A stretch of 64,000 nucleotides of DNA from Paraburkholderia aspalathi (GCF_900116445.1 NZ_FPBH01000016.1:1-64000), one strand, 5' to 3'. Counted from the first letter of the stretch, positions 50,201 to 59,894 are shown. The notes: generated by a model from the sequence alone, not told the origin. A program made the numbers and translations.

Positions 50201-51466
50201 ATGTCACACGACGACCAGAACGAGTCTGGCATGCCTTCGGCGCTGCGCCGCAAACTCTTGATGGGCCTCGCCGCCGCGCCCGCGCTCGCCATCTCCGGTA
50301 TCGCACGGGCCCAGCAGTATCCGACCGCGAAGGTCAACACCACGCACCTCGCGGTGACCGATACGGAAGTGACAGTCGGCCAGTTGCACTCGGCAACCGG
50401 CACGATGGCGATCTCCGAAACCGGCTCGATTCAGGCAGAGCGTCTCGCGATCGAGCAGATCAACGCAGCAGGCGGCATTCTCGGCCGTCAGATCAAGATC
50501 ATTCAGGAAGACGGCGCGTCCGATTGGCCGACCTTCGCGGAGAAGTCGAAGAAGCTGCTCGAAAACGATCACGTGGCGGCCGTATTCGGTTGCTGGACGT
50601 CGGCGTCGCGCAAAGCCGTGTTGCCGATCTTCGAACGCGATAACGGCCTCTTGTACTACCCGACTTTCTACGAAGGGCTCGAGCAATCGAAGAACGTGTT
50701 CTACACCGGGCAGGAAGCGACCCAGCAGATTCTCTGGGGGCTGAACTGGGCGAACCAGACGAAGAAGGCGAAGAGCTTCTTCCTGATCGGCTCCGACTAT
50801 ATCTGGCCGCGCACGTCGAACAAGATTGCGCGCAAGCATATCGAGCAGCATCTGAGCGGTTGCAAGGTAGTCGGCGAAGAGTATTACCCGCTCGGCACCA
50901 CTAACTTCAACTCGTTGATCAACAAGATCAAGATCGCCAAGCCCGATTGCATCTACGCGATCATCGTTGGCGGCTCCAACGTGGCGTTCTACAAGCAACT
51001 GAAAGCGGCCGGCATCACTGCGGACAAGCAGTTCCTGCTGACCATCTCGGTGACCGAGGACGAAGTGCTCGGGATCGGCGGCGAAAACGTCGCGGGCTTC
51101 TATTCGGCGATGAAGTATTTCGAATCGCTCGATAACGACAACAACAAGAAATTCGTCGCGGCGTTCAAGGCCAAGTACGGACCGAAGTCGGTGATCGGCG
51201 ACGTCACCCAGGCCGCCTATCTCGGTCCATGGCTGTGGAAAGCGGCGGTGGAAAAGGCCGGCAGCTTCGACGTCGACAAGGTCGTCGCCGCATCGCCCGG
51301 CATCGAGTTGAAGAGCGCGCCGGAAGGCTACGTGAAGATCCATGCAAACCATCACTTGTGGAGCCGCACACGCATCGGTCAGGCGCAGGCGGACGGCCAG
51401 TTCAAGGTGGTGGCCGAGTCGCCCGATCTGATCGAGCCGAACCCGTTCCCCAAGGGTTATCAGTGA
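50201..51466 (+). CDS. urtA: Urea/short-chain amide ABC transporter substrate-binding protein
   Basis: A 421-residue periplasmic protein. The leader has RRKLLMGLAAAPALAIS near residue 16, a signal peptide with twin-Arg-like character. The mature domain (VTVGQLHSATGTMAISETG, AAVFGCWTSASRKAVLP, FYEGLEQSKNVFYTGQEATQ) is very typical of urea/amide binders of the UrtA/FmdD/AmiC group. AAGGAG lies 8 nt upstream of the ATG. It heads the operon urtABCDE-fmdA-fmdB, so the ligand is probably urea, formamide or another short amide. Expression is probably set by the divergent kinase and LuxR regulator. Confidence 0.9.
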   Translation: MSHDDQNESGMPSALRRKLLMGLAAAPALAISGIARAQQYPTAKVNTTHLAVTDTEVTVGQLHSATGTMAISETGSIQAERLAIEQINAAGGILGRQIKIIQEDGASDWPTFAEKSKKLLENDHVAAVFGCWTSASRKAVLPIFERDNGLLYYPTFYEGLEQSKNVFYTGQEATQQILWGLNWANQTKKAKSFFLIGSDYIWPRTSNKIARKHIEQHLSGCKVVGEEYYPLGTTNFNSLINKIKIAKPDCIYAIIVGGSNVAFYKQLKAAGITADKQFLLTISVTEDEVLGIGGENVAGFYSAMKYFESLDNDNNKKFVAAFKAKYGPKSVIGDVTQAAYLGPWLWKAAVEKAGSFDVDKVVAASPGIELKSAPEGYVKIHANHHLWSRTRIGQAQADGQFKVVAESPDLIEPNPFPKGYQ

Positions 51467-51527
51467 AACGCGAATCAGCCGCGCTGCCGCCACGTGAGCG
51501 CGCGCGGATTATTTCGAGGAGAGAGTC

Positions 51528-52445
51528 ATGTCGGCTTCAGACATTCTTAACGTCACGCTGATGCAGGGCTTTGCCGGCCTGAGCCTGTTCAGTGTGCTGC
51601 TGCTGATGGGGCTGGGGCTGGCGGTGATCTTCGGCCAGATGGGCGTCATCAACATGGCGCATGGCGAGTTCATGACGATTGGCGCGTACACGATCTACAT
51701 GTTCTCGCAACTGGCCGACAACTACTGGCATGGCTACGCGCCGGTGTACTTTCCGATCGCGATCTGCGCGGCCTTCGTGCTGGCGTTCGCGGCAGGCTGG
51801 GTGGCGGAGTGGGCGCTGATCCGCCATCTGTACCGGCGTCCGCTCGACACGCTGTTGGCGACCTGGGGCCTGAGCCTCGGGATGCAGCAGGTGTTTCGCT
51901 CGGTGTTCGGCCCGAAGGAGGTGAGCCCCACGCTGCCGGACTGGCTGATGGGTTCATGGTCGCCGAAGCCGGGTCTCGACATCCCGATCAATGGATTGTT
52001 CGTGATGAGCCTCGCGGTGCTGATGACCGGCGGCGTACTGCTGGCGCTGTATCGCTCGCGCTGGGGACTACGCGTGCGCGCCACCGTCGCGAACCGGCAG
52101 ATGGCAAACGCGGCTGGCATCGATACCCGCAAGACCGACCGGTTGACCTTCGCGATCGGCTGCGGGATCGCGGGCGTGGCGGGCGCGGCGTTCACGGCGA
52201 TCGGCTCGACGGGGCCGACCAGCGGGTCACTCTACATCGTCGATTCGTTTCTGGTGGTGACGTTCGGCGGCGCGGCGAGTTTGCTCGGCACGGTGGCGTC
52301 CGCGTTCGGCATCGCGCAGATGCAGTCGATCAGCGAATTCTTCATGACCGGCTCATCCGCTCGTGTGGTGACGCTGCTCACCATCGTCGTTGTGCTGATG
52401 TTGCGGCCGCAAGGGCTCTTCGCTTCGAAGGTGCGCCGTGCCTGA
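51528..52445 (+). CDS. urtB: Urea/amide ABC transporter permease (UrtB-type)
   Basis: A 305-residue inner-membrane protein, LivH-like. LGLAVIFGQMGVINMAHGEFMTIGAYTIY near 25-55 and VVTFGGAASLLGTVASAFGIAQMQ near 240 are landmark segments of the family. GGAGAG is upstream. The pair with UrtC forms the membrane channel. Seventh-position residue choices do not decide between urea and amides. Confidence 0.92.
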   Translation: MSASDILNVTLMQGFAGLSLFSVLLLMGLGLAVIFGQMGVINMAHGEFMTIGAYTIYMFSQLADNYWHGYAPVYFPIAICAAFVLAFAAGWVAEWALIRHLYRRPLDTLLATWGLSLGMQQVFRSVFGPKEVSPTLPDWLMGSWSPKPGLDIPINGLFVMSLAVLMTGGVLLALYRSRWGLRVRATVANRQMANAAGIDTRKTDRLTFAIGCGIAGVAGAAFTAIGSTGPTSGSLYIVDSFLVVTFGGAASLLGTVASAFGIAQMQSISEFFMTGSSARVVTLLTIVVVLMLRPQGLFASKVRRA

Positions 52446-52505
52446 GTATTCATCGACTGCGTCACTGAACGGCTCTTTCAATCGCTTCAGCCCGGAGAAA
52501 CGAAT

Positions 52506-53669
52506 ATGGACCAGCTGAACCCTTCCGCCGGCGCGTCCGTCGCGCCGGACCCAGCCGCGGGCCGCGCCGGCTTGCGCCACGCGCTGAAGCGCTGGCTGAC
52601 GGGCGATGGCTACGGCAGCATCGTCGTGCTGGCACTGCTGATCCTCGTGGTGTTTCCACTCGCGCTCGATGTGTTCCGCCTGAACCTGATGGGCAAGTAT
52701 CTGACCTACGCGTTCGTCGCCGTTGGGCTCGTCATGGCGTGGGGTTACGGCGGTGTGTTGAGCCTCGGGCAGGGCGTGTTTTTCGGCCTCGGCGGCTACT
52801 GCATGGCGATGTTTCTGAAGCTCGAAGCTTCGGACCCGATCAGCACAAAGATCCAGTCGACGCCGGGCATTCCCGACTTCATGGACTGGAATCAGTTGAC
52901 CGCCTTGCCGTTCTGGTGGAAGCCGTTTCATTCGCTGCCGTTTGCGCTGGCGGCGGTACTGGCCGTGCCGTGCGCGCTCGCGTTCGTGGTCGGCTTCGCG
53001 ATGTTCAAGCGGCGCGTGGGTGGCGTCTACTTCGCGATCATCACGCAGGCGGTGGCGTTGATCCTGTCGGTGCTGATCATCGGCCAACAGGGCTATACCG
53101 GTGGCGTGAACGGCATCACCGATCTGCGCACGCTGCTCGGCTGGGATATTCGCGGCGATGGAGCAAAGCTGATCCTGTACTTCGTCAACGCGGTGCTGCT
53201 GCTCGTCGCCATTGTCTGCTGCCGGCAGATCCAGCGCAGCAAGCTCGGCACCTTGCTGCTCGCAATGCGCGACAAGGAGGACCGGGTGCGCTTCTCCGGC
53301 TACGACGTCGCCATGTTCAAGGTGTTCGCGTTTTGCATCGCCGCTGTGCTCGCGGCGGTCGGCGGGGCGATGTTCACGCTGCAGGTCGGTTTCATGTCGC
53401 CGTCGTTCGTGGGCATCGTGCCGTCCATCGAGATGGTGATCTACGCCGCGGTGGGCGGGCGCATGTCGCTGGTGGGCGCGGTCTACGGCGCGGTGCTCGT
53501 CAACCTCGGCAAGACGTGGTTCTCGGAGAGTTTCCCGAACCTGTGGCTGTTCCTGATGGCCGCGCTCTTCATCGGCGTCGTGATGGCGTTTCCGAACGGG
53601 CTGGCGGGTCTCTACGACAGCCACGTCAAACCATGGCTCGCGCGCCTCGGCGCAAGGAGCGCTTCATGA
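52506..53669 (+). CDS. urtC: Urea/amide ABC transporter permease (UrtC-type)
   Basis: A 387-residue LivM-like permease. A 30-residue Ala/Pro-rich cytoplasmic leader precedes the first span. GGVLSLGQGVFFGLGGYCMAMFL near 82 and the insertion region DPISTKIQSTPGIPDFMDWNQ near 118 are typical of UrtC. VVGGRMSLVGAVYGAVLVNLGKTWFSESFPNLW near 313-345 is typical as well. Its stop overlaps the UrtD start as ATGA. Confidence 0.92.
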   Translation: MDQLNPSAGASVAPDPAAGRAGLRHALKRWLTGDGYGSIVVLALLILVVFPLALDVFRLNLMGKYLTYAFVAVGLVMAWGYGGVLSLGQGVFFGLGGYCMAMFLKLEASDPISTKIQSTPGIPDFMDWNQLTALPFWWKPFHSLPFALAAVLAVPCALAFVVGFAMFKRRVGGVYFAIITQAVALILSVLIIGQQGYTGGVNGITDLRTLLGWDIRGDGAKLILYFVNAVLLLVAIVCCRQIQRSKLGTLLLAMRDKEDRVRFSGYDVAMFKVFAFCIAAVLAAVGGAMFTLQVGFMSPSFVGIVPSIEMVIYAAVGGRMSLVGAVYGAVLVNLGKTWFSESFPNLWLFLMAALFIGVVMAFPNGLAGLYDSHVKPWLARLGARSAS

Positions 53670-54409
53670 GCAATACCGATTTCGTGCTGGCCGTCGAAGG
53701 CCTGAGCGTGTCGTTCGATGGTTTCAAGGCCATCGATTCGTTGAACCTGTATGTCGATCGCGGCGAGTTGCGCGTGGTGATCGGGCCGAACGGCGCGGGC
53801 AAGACGACGCTGCTCGATCTGATCTGCGGCAAGACGCGAGCGAGCGAAGGCAGCATCAAGTTTCGCAACGAGGAGATGACGCGGCTGCCGGAGTTTCGCC
53901 GCGTGCGCAAAGGGATTGGCCGCAAGTTCCAGACGCCGTCGATATACGAAAACCTCTCGGTGTTCCAGAACCTCGAGGTGTCGTTCCCGCGCGGGCGGGG
54001 CGTCTTTGGCGCGCTGACGTTCCGGCGCACCAGCGATGTGCTCGATCGCGTGCGCAGCGTGGCCGGTGAAATCGGCCTTGAAAACCAGCTCGATCTCGAG
54101 GCCGGGCTGCTGTCGCACGGGCAGAAGCAGTGGCTGGAAATCGGTATGTTGCTGATGCAGGAGCCGGAACTGCTGATGCTCGACGAGCCGATTGCCGGCA
54201 TGAGCGTGCGCGAGCGCGAGGTTACGGCCGAGCTGCTCAAACGGATCTGCCAGAACCGCTCGATGATCGTGATTGAGCATGATATGGCGTTTGTCGCGCA
54301 GATCGCCCACAAGGTCACCGTGATGCACCAGGGAAAGATTCTCGCCGAAGGGGCGATGGAACAGGTGCAGGCGGATCCGCGCGTCATCGACGTTTATCTC
54401 GGCCACTGA
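53666..54409 (+). CDS. urtD: Urea/amide ABC transporter ATP-binding protein (UrtD-type)
   Basis: A 247-residue ATPase. Walker A GPNGAGKT is at 40-47, the signature is LLSHGQKQWLEIGM near 149 (altered from LSGGQ, as is common in UrtD) and Walker B LLMLDEPIAGM is near 169. The start was chosen at the ATG that overlaps the urtC TGA by 4 bp, with AAGGAG 7 nt upstream; a much longer in-frame extension reads through urtC out of frame and is spurious. Confidence 0.92.
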   Translation: MSNTDFVLAVEGLSVSFDGFKAIDSLNLYVDRGELRVVIGPNGAGKTTLLDLICGKTRASEGSIKFRNEEMTRLPEFRRVRKGIGRKFQTPSIYENLSVFQNLEVSFPRGRGVFGALTFRRTSDVLDRVRSVAGEIGLENQLDLEAGLLSHGQKQWLEIGMLLMQEPELLMLDEPIAGMSVREREVTAELLKRICQNRSMIVIEHDMAFVAQIAHKVTVMHQGKILAEGAMEQVQADPRVIDVYLGH

Positions 54410-54443
54410 GCCGGCTATCGAGTCGTTCACGGAGGAGCCCAGC

Positions 54444-55133
54444 ATGTTGAATGTCGACGACGTATTCGTCAGTTACGGCCAGAGTGAAGCGCTGCATGGC
54501 ATCAGCTTCAACGCCGCCCACAACGAAACCGTGGCGATCATGGGACGCAACGGCATGGGCAAGACCACGCTGTTCAAGTCGCTGATCGGCATTTTGCCGC
54601 TTAAGGCAGGTTCGGTGCAGGTAGACGGTGAGGAGGTGTCACGTGACGAGAGTTTCCGACGGGTCGCCAAAGGCATCGCCTATGTGCCGCAAGGCCGGCA
54701 GATTTTCGCCACGCTGAGTGTCGAAGAGAATATCCAGACCGGTCTCGAGAATGCCCCCACGAAGACGGTACCCGAGGAGATCTACGCACTGTTCCCGGTG
54801 CTTTACGACATGCGCACCCGCAAGGGCGGCAACCTGTCCGGCGGCCAGCAGCAACAACTGGCGATTGCCCGCGCGCTCGTCACCCAACCCAAAGTGTTGT
54901 TGCTTGACGAGCCGACCGAGGGCATCCAGCCGTCGATCATCAAGGACATTGCCAAAGCATTGAACGAGATCCGCAAGCTGCGCGATATCACGATCGTCGT
55001 ATCGGAGCAGGTGCTGAGTTTTGCGCTCGACGTCGCGGACCGGCTGTTCGTCATCGAAGGCGGCCGGCTCGTGCACGAGAGTCCGCGCAGCGCCGTCGAC
55101 ACCGCAAAGATTCGCGAATACCTGTCGGTGTGA
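54444..55133 (+). CDS. urtE: Urea/amide ABC transporter ATP-binding protein (UrtE-type)
   Basis: A 229-residue ATPase. Walker A GRNGMGKT is at 34-41, a form typical of UrtE, followed by LSGGQQQQLAIARAL near 131 and Walker B LLLDEPTEGIQPS near 155. GGAGGA upstream of the ATG. It completes the transporter and is followed by fmdA after 36 bp. Confidence 0.93.
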   Translation: MLNVDDVFVSYGQSEALHGISFNAAHNETVAIMGRNGMGKTTLFKSLIGILPLKAGSVQVDGEEVSRDESFRRVAKGIAYVPQGRQIFATLSVEENIQTGLENAPTKTVPEEIYALFPVLYDMRTRKGGNLSGGQQQQLAIARALVTQPKVLLLDEPTEGIQPSIIKDIAKALNEIRKLRDITIVVSEQVLSFALDVADRLFVIEGGRLVHESPRSAVDTAKIREYLSV

Positions 55134-55169
55134 GCCGACTGTCTGTCATTTCCTGGAGGAGGGTTTGCA

Positions 55170-56402
55170 ATGGCTGAAACGCTAATCAAGGTCGACCTGA
55201 AACAGTCGGCCTACGACAACGAAAACGTCCACAACCGCTGGCACCCGGACATCCCGATGGCCTGCTGGGTCAACCCCGGCGACGATTTCATTCTCGAAAC
55301 CTACGATTGGACCGGCGGTTTCATCAAGAACAACGATAGCGCTGACGACGTGCGCGATATCGACCTGTCGATCGTGCACTTTCTGTCGGGACCGGTCGGC
55401 GTCAAGGGCGCGGAGCCGGGCGATCTGCTGGTGGTCGATCTGCTCGATATCGGCGCCAAGCAGGAAAGCCAGTGGGGTTTCAACGGCTTCTTCTCGAAGA
55501 AGAACGGCGGCGGCTTCCTGACCGACCATTTCCCGCAGGCGCAAAAGTCGATCTGGGACTTTCATGGCCTCTACACCAGTTCGCGGCATATTCCCGGCGT
55601 GAACTTCGCGGGGCTGATTCACCCGGGGCTGATCGGGTGCCTGCCCGATCCGAAGATGCTGGCGACGTGGAATGAACGCGAGGCGGCGCTGATCGCAACG
55701 GACCCGCAACGCGTGCCCGGCCTCGCCAATCCGCCGTTCGCGGCGACGGCGCACATGGGCCGACTCGCCGGCGACGCTCACGCCAAAGCTGCTGCCGAAG
55801 GGGCGCGCACCGTGCCGCCGCGTGAGCATGGCGGCAATTGCGACATCAAGGATTTGTCGCGAGGCTCGAAGGTGTATTTCCCTGTGTATGTCGACGGCGC
55901 GGGCCTATCGGTCGGCGACCTGCACTTCAGTCAGGGCGACGGTGAAATCACTTTCTGCGGCGCGATCGAAATGGCCGGCTGGGTGCATATGAAGGTCGAG
56001 CTGATCAAGGGCGGCATGGCGAAGTACGGCATCAGGAATCCGATCTTCAAACCGAGCCCGATCACGCCGAACTACAACGACTACCTGATTTTTGAAGGTA
56101 TCTCGGTCGATGAGCAGGGCAAACAGCACTACCTGGACGTGCATATCGCATACCGGCAGGCTTGCCTGAACGCGATTGAATATCTGACGAAGTTCGGCTA
56201 TTCACGCGCACAGGCCTATTCGATTCTTGGTACTGCGCCTGTACAAGGGCATATCAGCGGCGTGGTCGATGTGCCGAATGCGTGCGCCACGCTGTGGTTG
56301 CCTACGCAGATCTTCGACTTCGATATCCGGCCGAGTTCGGCCGGGCCGGTCAGGCACATTGCGGGTGGGGTGGATCTGCCGTTGTCGCCGGATCTGGTCT
56401 GA
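55170..56402 (+). CDS. fmdA: Formamidase
   Basis: A 410-residue enzyme of the acetamidase/formamidase family that hydrolyses formamide (and other short amides) to the acid and ammonia. The family core PPREHGGNCDIKDLSRGSKVYFP near 215-237 contains the conserved His/Asp and Cys region, and VGDLHFSQGDGEI near 247 is the other characteristic motif. GGAGGAGGG lies upstream of the ATG. Placement at the end of the urt genes shows that imported amide is hydrolysed at once to supply nitrogen. Confidence 0.95.
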   Translation: MAETLIKVDLKQSAYDNENVHNRWHPDIPMACWVNPGDDFILETYDWTGGFIKNNDSADDVRDIDLSIVHFLSGPVGVKGAEPGDLLVVDLLDIGAKQESQWGFNGFFSKKNGGGFLTDHFPQAQKSIWDFHGLYTSSRHIPGVNFAGLIHPGLIGCLPDPKMLATWNEREAALIATDPQRVPGLANPPFAATAHMGRLAGDAHAKAAAEGARTVPPREHGGNCDIKDLSRGSKVYFPVYVDGAGLSVGDLHFSQGDGEITFCGAIEMAGWVHMKVELIKGGMAKYGIRNPIFKPSPITPNYNDYLIFEGISVDEQGKQHYLDVHIAYRQACLNAIEYLTKFGYSRAQAYSILGTAPVQGHISGVVDVPNACATLWLPTQIFDFDIRPSSAGPVRHIAGGVDLPLSPDLV

Positions 56403-56522
56403 CGCGTGTCTTATCGAGCGGGCGCGATAGCGCGTGCCGAGGCCGCCGCGCAACCAGTACGGCGGCCATCCGACATGCGGGCGATGTAAATACCGATCCA
56501 CCGATCTTTAGAGGGCAGCACG

Positions 56523-56852
56523 ATGCCGACTTACGATTACCGTTGCGATACCTGCGGCCCTTTTGCCGCGATACGCCGCGTCGCCGAACGCGATACGGCT
56601 TGCGCGTGTCCTACTTGCACCGCACCGGCGCAGCGCATGCTGAGCCTGCCGGCGTTGTCGCTGATGTCGACGGCCGCGCGTGCCGGTCACCAGACTAACG
56701 AACGCTCCGCACATGCGCCCCAGCGTTCGGGCGAATACACGCATCGTCATGGGCCGGGGTGCGGGTGCGGGTCGAAGGCGTCCGCTGGCGCGACAACCCA
56801 AGGCGGCCTCAAGACCAATCCTGGCGGCCGGCCGTGGATGATCAGCCACTGA
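56523..56852 (+). CDS. fmdB: FmdB-family zinc-ribbon protein
   Basis: A 109-residue protein. MPTYDYRCDTCG at 1-12 and CPTC near 29-32 are the CxxC pairs of the FmdB zinc ribbon; the family is commonly encoded beside formamidase and thought to be regulatory. The C-terminal half is low complexity and ends with HRHGPGCGCGSK, a second Cys/His cluster. It is the last gene of the operon, 120 bp after fmdA. Confidence 0.9.
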   Translation: MPTYDYRCDTCGPFAAIRRVAERDTACACPTCTAPAQRMLSLPALSLMSTAARAGHQTNERSAHAPQRSGEYTHRHGPGCGCGSKASAGATTQGGLKTNPGGRPWMISH

Positions 56853-56930
56853 CCCGTCATACAGGGCTGTGCGCCGGGCAGCGGTGTAATTAACGACGTC
56901 GCGTGCCAACGGGACCGGACACAAGGGGTC

Positions 56931-56970
56931 CCTTAATGTTCCTTGATGTACCTTAAGGTTCCTTAAGGCA
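56931..56970. repeat. Four tandem 10-bp repeats at the tssL stop
   Basis: CCTTAATGTT, CCTTGATGTA, CCTTAAGGTT and CCTTAAGGCA follow without gaps. The last copy contains the tssL stop codon on the minus strand. The repeats end where tssL coding begins and put further stop codons behind it. Confidence 0.85.
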
Positions 56971-57742
56971 GCGAAATCGTCAACGTGGCCGATTGTGGGC
57001 CGAGCTTGACCACCTGCGAGTACGGTGCAAGCGTGCGCAACGTCTGATCTTTCAGGTAGGTGTTCAGCCCGAGATAAGCGAGCAGTCCAACCAGCGCGAA
57101 CACCGCGCCGATCGACCACAACGGCACCTCGCGCTTGAGCCGGTGCGCGACCTGATCCGGCAGCGGCCAATGCGGCGCGAACGGTGCGCGCTTGCCCTTC
57201 ATATGCGCGATTTCGTCGCCGATGCGCGCGGTCAGATAGGCGAGCTTCTCCGGTCCCTCGAGCAGATACTTACCCTGAAAGCCGAGCAGCAGGCACATGT
57301 GGAACACTTCGAGCGACTGCAAACGCGCGGCGCCTTGCGCACGGCATTCCTCCAGATACTGGAAGAATTTCTCGCCAGCCAGTTGCTCGCCGAACAGCAC
57401 CAGTTGCAACGGCCGGCGCTCCCATTCCGTGCGGATCTTGAAGGTCGACGACAACACCGATTCGTCGATCGCGGCGCAGAACGCAAACTTGGACGCGTAG
57501 ACGTCTTCCGCCGACGCATTGAGCTTTTTCGCGCCGCGCTCGAAGTCGCCGAGAAACTGCTGGATACGCTGGCTGAATTCGTGCGCGTCGCCGGGCTCAC
57601 GGCCGTTCTTCAACAGAAACAGCATGAAGAAGCCGTCGTAGAGCAGATCGAGCAGGGAGCGGACCTGATAGCTCGGCTCGGTCATGGGGGCGGGCGTCGC
57701 GGCAGGCGTGCTGCCGCCAAACAGGGAAGGCGCGTAGCTCAT
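56963..57742 (-). CDS. tssL: Type VI secretion protein TssL (DotU/IcmH family)
   Basis: A 259-residue T6SS membrane-complex protein. The N-terminal cytoplasmic part (LLDLLYDGFFMLFLLKNG, FCAAIDESVLSS) is the DotU domain. One membrane span lies near 213-236 (SIGAVFALVGLLAYLGL). No OmpA/peptidoglycan-binding extension follows, so this is the short TssL form, which relies on another protein for wall anchoring. Its start overlaps the tssK stop by 4 bp. It joins TssJ and TssM in the trans-envelope channel; tssM is not within this window. Confidence 0.92.
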   Translation of the reverse strand: MSYAPSLFGGSTPAATPAPMTEPSYQVRSLLDLLYDGFFMLFLLKNGREPGDAHEFSQRIQQFLGDFERGAKKLNASAEDVYASKFAFCAAIDESVLSSTFKIRTEWERRPLQLVLFGEQLAGEKFFQYLEECRAQGAARLQSLEVFHMCLLLGFQGKYLLEGPEKLAYLTARIGDEIAHMKGKRAPFAPHWPLPDQVAHRLKREVPLWSIGAVFALVGLLAYLGLNTYLKDQTLRTLAPYSQVVKLGPQSATLTISLP

Positions 57743-59085
57743 GATGTGACGGCGATCAGTTCGAGTTGAAGATCGTTGATGCCCGACGGCGCGTAGATCA
57801 TTGCCGATTGGGCCTGCAACATGCGGTCATACAATGCGCCGCGCGATTCGCAAGAGAAGTAGCATGCGCCCGGCCGCACCGGAATGGCGGGCGGCACTTG
57901 CGGCGTGTAGACGAGGCGCACGCCCGGCATGGCCGAAAGCACCAGCTTGTCGACGTCGTCCGGCGCGCCGACCTTGAAGCGGGCGGGTACGGCTTCGACG
58001 AGTTCGGCGGTCGGCATGTCCGCCGACACCGCGATGTAGAACATCGTTTTGTCGTCGATCTTGCCTGAGTCGAGACGGCCCGCATGGAACGACGGGCGCA
58101 CTTCTTCGAGTGCGATCGCGAAGTAGCGCGTGGAGATCACGGTTTCGAGCAGATCGCGCAGGATCGTGTCGAGGCGCGCAAAGCCGGGGCCCGGATCGTC
58201 ATGCCGGTAAGCCGGCAGATCGGACAGCGCATAGCCCTTCGAAAACGTCATCAACTGGCCGGCCAGGCGCAGCAATTCCTGGAACAGGCGCTCAGGATGC
58301 AGCGCCGAATGCTGATACAGATGCGCGAGCGAGGCAAACGCGGCGCTCGCGGTGTGCAGCAGCCAGAACGACGCGATGTCGCCTGAGCGGAACTCGATGA
58401 TGTTCTTGGTCGGCTCGCGGTGAAAGCCATACAGCGCATTGACCTTGGCCTGCAGCGCGTCGATCAGTTGACGCAGGCGTTGATGCAGGATCGGTGACGC
58501 GTCGATCGCGAGGCAAGGCGGCACGAACGTGTCGTCGATTTCAAAACCCGAGGTGGCGGTGCGGCGCACGCGCACGAGCGGCACCGAGAGCAACTGGTCG
58601 CGCGGCTCGCTATGCGCAATGAGTTTGACGCTGGTCTTCAGGAAGGTGATGTCGGCTTCAGCGGCGTCGGTGAAATGATCGGCCACCGGTGTTTGCTCGC
58701 TGACGTAACGCGATACGAAACCCGCATTGCTATCTTGTGAATAGTTCGCGCCGGCTTCGCGCAACGGATGCAGCGCGAGATAAAAGGTAAATTCGTTGAT
58801 GCCGTCTGGCAGCGTGTCGAGCGCGATCGGCGGTGGCAGGCCGTCGGCTTGCGGCGCGGAGTAGAGCGCGCCGTCCGGAAACACCAGTGAGAGTTCGCTC
58901 ACGCGCAGCACGTTGCTGCCGAGCGCGTCGCGGTCGAAGCGCGCCGAACGCACGCCCCAGTTGTACGGCTGGATTGCCTGGATCGATTCGAACAGGCGCG
59001 CCTCGTGATAGGCGTCCTGACGCTGAAAATGCTGCGGCCTCAGAAACAGGCCTTCCCCCCAGAGCACTTTTGCTGAATAACTCAT
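57739..59085 (-). CDS. tssK: Type VI secretion baseplate protein TssK
   Basis: A 448-residue protein that links the phage-like baseplate to the TssJLM channel. The start KVLWGEGLFLRPQHFQRQDAYHEARLFE near residue 7 is the strongly conserved TssK entry segment. The central and C-terminal parts match the shell and head domains that bind TssFGE and TssL. Full length; coupled to tssL by overlap, and 109 bp downstream of tssJ. Confidence 0.95.
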   Translation of the reverse strand: MSYSAKVLWGEGLFLRPQHFQRQDAYHEARLFESIQAIQPYNWGVRSARFDRDALGSNVLRVSELSLVFPDGALYSAPQADGLPPPIALDTLPDGINEFTFYLALHPLREAGANYSQDSNAGFVSRYVSEQTPVADHFTDAAEADITFLKTSVKLIAHSEPRDQLLSVPLVRVRRTATSGFEIDDTFVPPCLAIDASPILHQRLRQLIDALQAKVNALYGFHREPTKNIIEFRSGDIASFWLLHTASAAFASLAHLYQHSALHPERLFQELLRLAGQLMTFSKGYALSDLPAYRHDDPGPGFARLDTILRDLLETVISTRYFAIALEEVRPSFHAGRLDSGKIDDKTMFYIAVSADMPTAELVEAVPARFKVGAPDDVDKLVLSAMPGVRLVYTPQVPPAIPVRPGACYFSCESRGALYDRMLQAQSAMIYAPSGINDLQLELIAVTS

Positions 59086-59193
59086 CTCAAACCTGTTATA
59101 TGCGTTCAGCGTGTGACGCGTCCGGAGATAAACGATTCGAACGCCGCATTGTTAATTCTCTAAAAACTGTTAAATCGTATTTGCACGGCATCT

Positions 59194-59820
59194 TTAGCCA
59201 CAGCTTACCGAAGAAAGCATATTCAACGGCTGGGCGGGCAATCCCTGTTCTGGCGGGATCACAGTGCCGTTGGTCACCGTCATTGCACAGTTATGCAGGC
59301 CGATCATTATGCCGGATTTCTCCGACTTCGCCGGGTCGAAGGCGAATTTCCAACGCTGCATGGCCGGATCGCGGAATAGAGCGACGATACCGAATGCCTG
59401 CGCTTCACGCGAGACTTTTTCGGTGACGACGTAACGTTGACCGGGGATCAGCGTCACTTCGCGCACGCCCAGCAGATCGCCGCCCAGTACGTTCTTTTCC
59501 TTGGCGGGATCGGTAAAGGCGTCGAATGGCGCCTGCTGGAATGAAGTGGGGTCTTTCAGTACGTAAAGCCGCACCACCAGCGCCAATGGGCGATTGTCAT
59601 TGGCGGAATTCAGATTCGGCGCGGCGTATAACGTGAGGCCGACATTACGTGGTGGCTTTTGCGCGTCCGGTACGTCGGGCTTGCCGAGACCGCTCGCCTG
59701 CAAAACCGCGTTGGCAGCGGCTCCCAGCGCCGGTACGGCGGCCGCGCAGCCGCCCAGCAATGCGCACACGGCGGCGCTGGCAATCAATAGCGATGCATGG
59801 CGAACAAGACGCGAATTCAT
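59194..59820 (-). CDS. tssJ: Type VI secretion lipoprotein TssJ
   Basis: A 208-residue outer-membrane lipoprotein. The lipobox LLGGC puts the acylated Cys at residue 25. The mature domain has VGLTLYAAPNLN...RPLALVVRLYVLKD, the family signature strand. Residue +2 is Ala, so it would be sorted to the outer membrane. The start is set at MNSRL; a Met two codons earlier is also in frame. It reads leftward from the promoter region shared with the rightward T6SS genes. Confidence 0.9.
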   Translation of the reverse strand: MNSRLVRHASLLIASAAVCALLGGCAAAVPALGAAANAVLQASGLGKPDVPDAQKPPRNVGLTLYAAPNLNSANDNRPLALVVRLYVLKDPTSFQQAPFDAFTDPAKEKNVLGGDLLGVREVTLIPGQRYVVTEKVSREAQAFGIVALFRDPAMQRWKFAFDPAKSEKSGIMIGLHNCAMTVTNGTVIPPEQGLPAQPLNMLSSVSCG

Positions 59821-59894
59821 ATACATCGACCGGCTCAGCGCCGTCCCCCGTCAAAACATCAATAACGAATTCAATCCGGCAAATTTGCAGCAAC

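Noticed and set aside
52353..53624. 423-codon leftward open frame
   Set aside because: Antisense to urtC with low-complexity His/Arg/Asp composition; UrtC frame is strongly supported.
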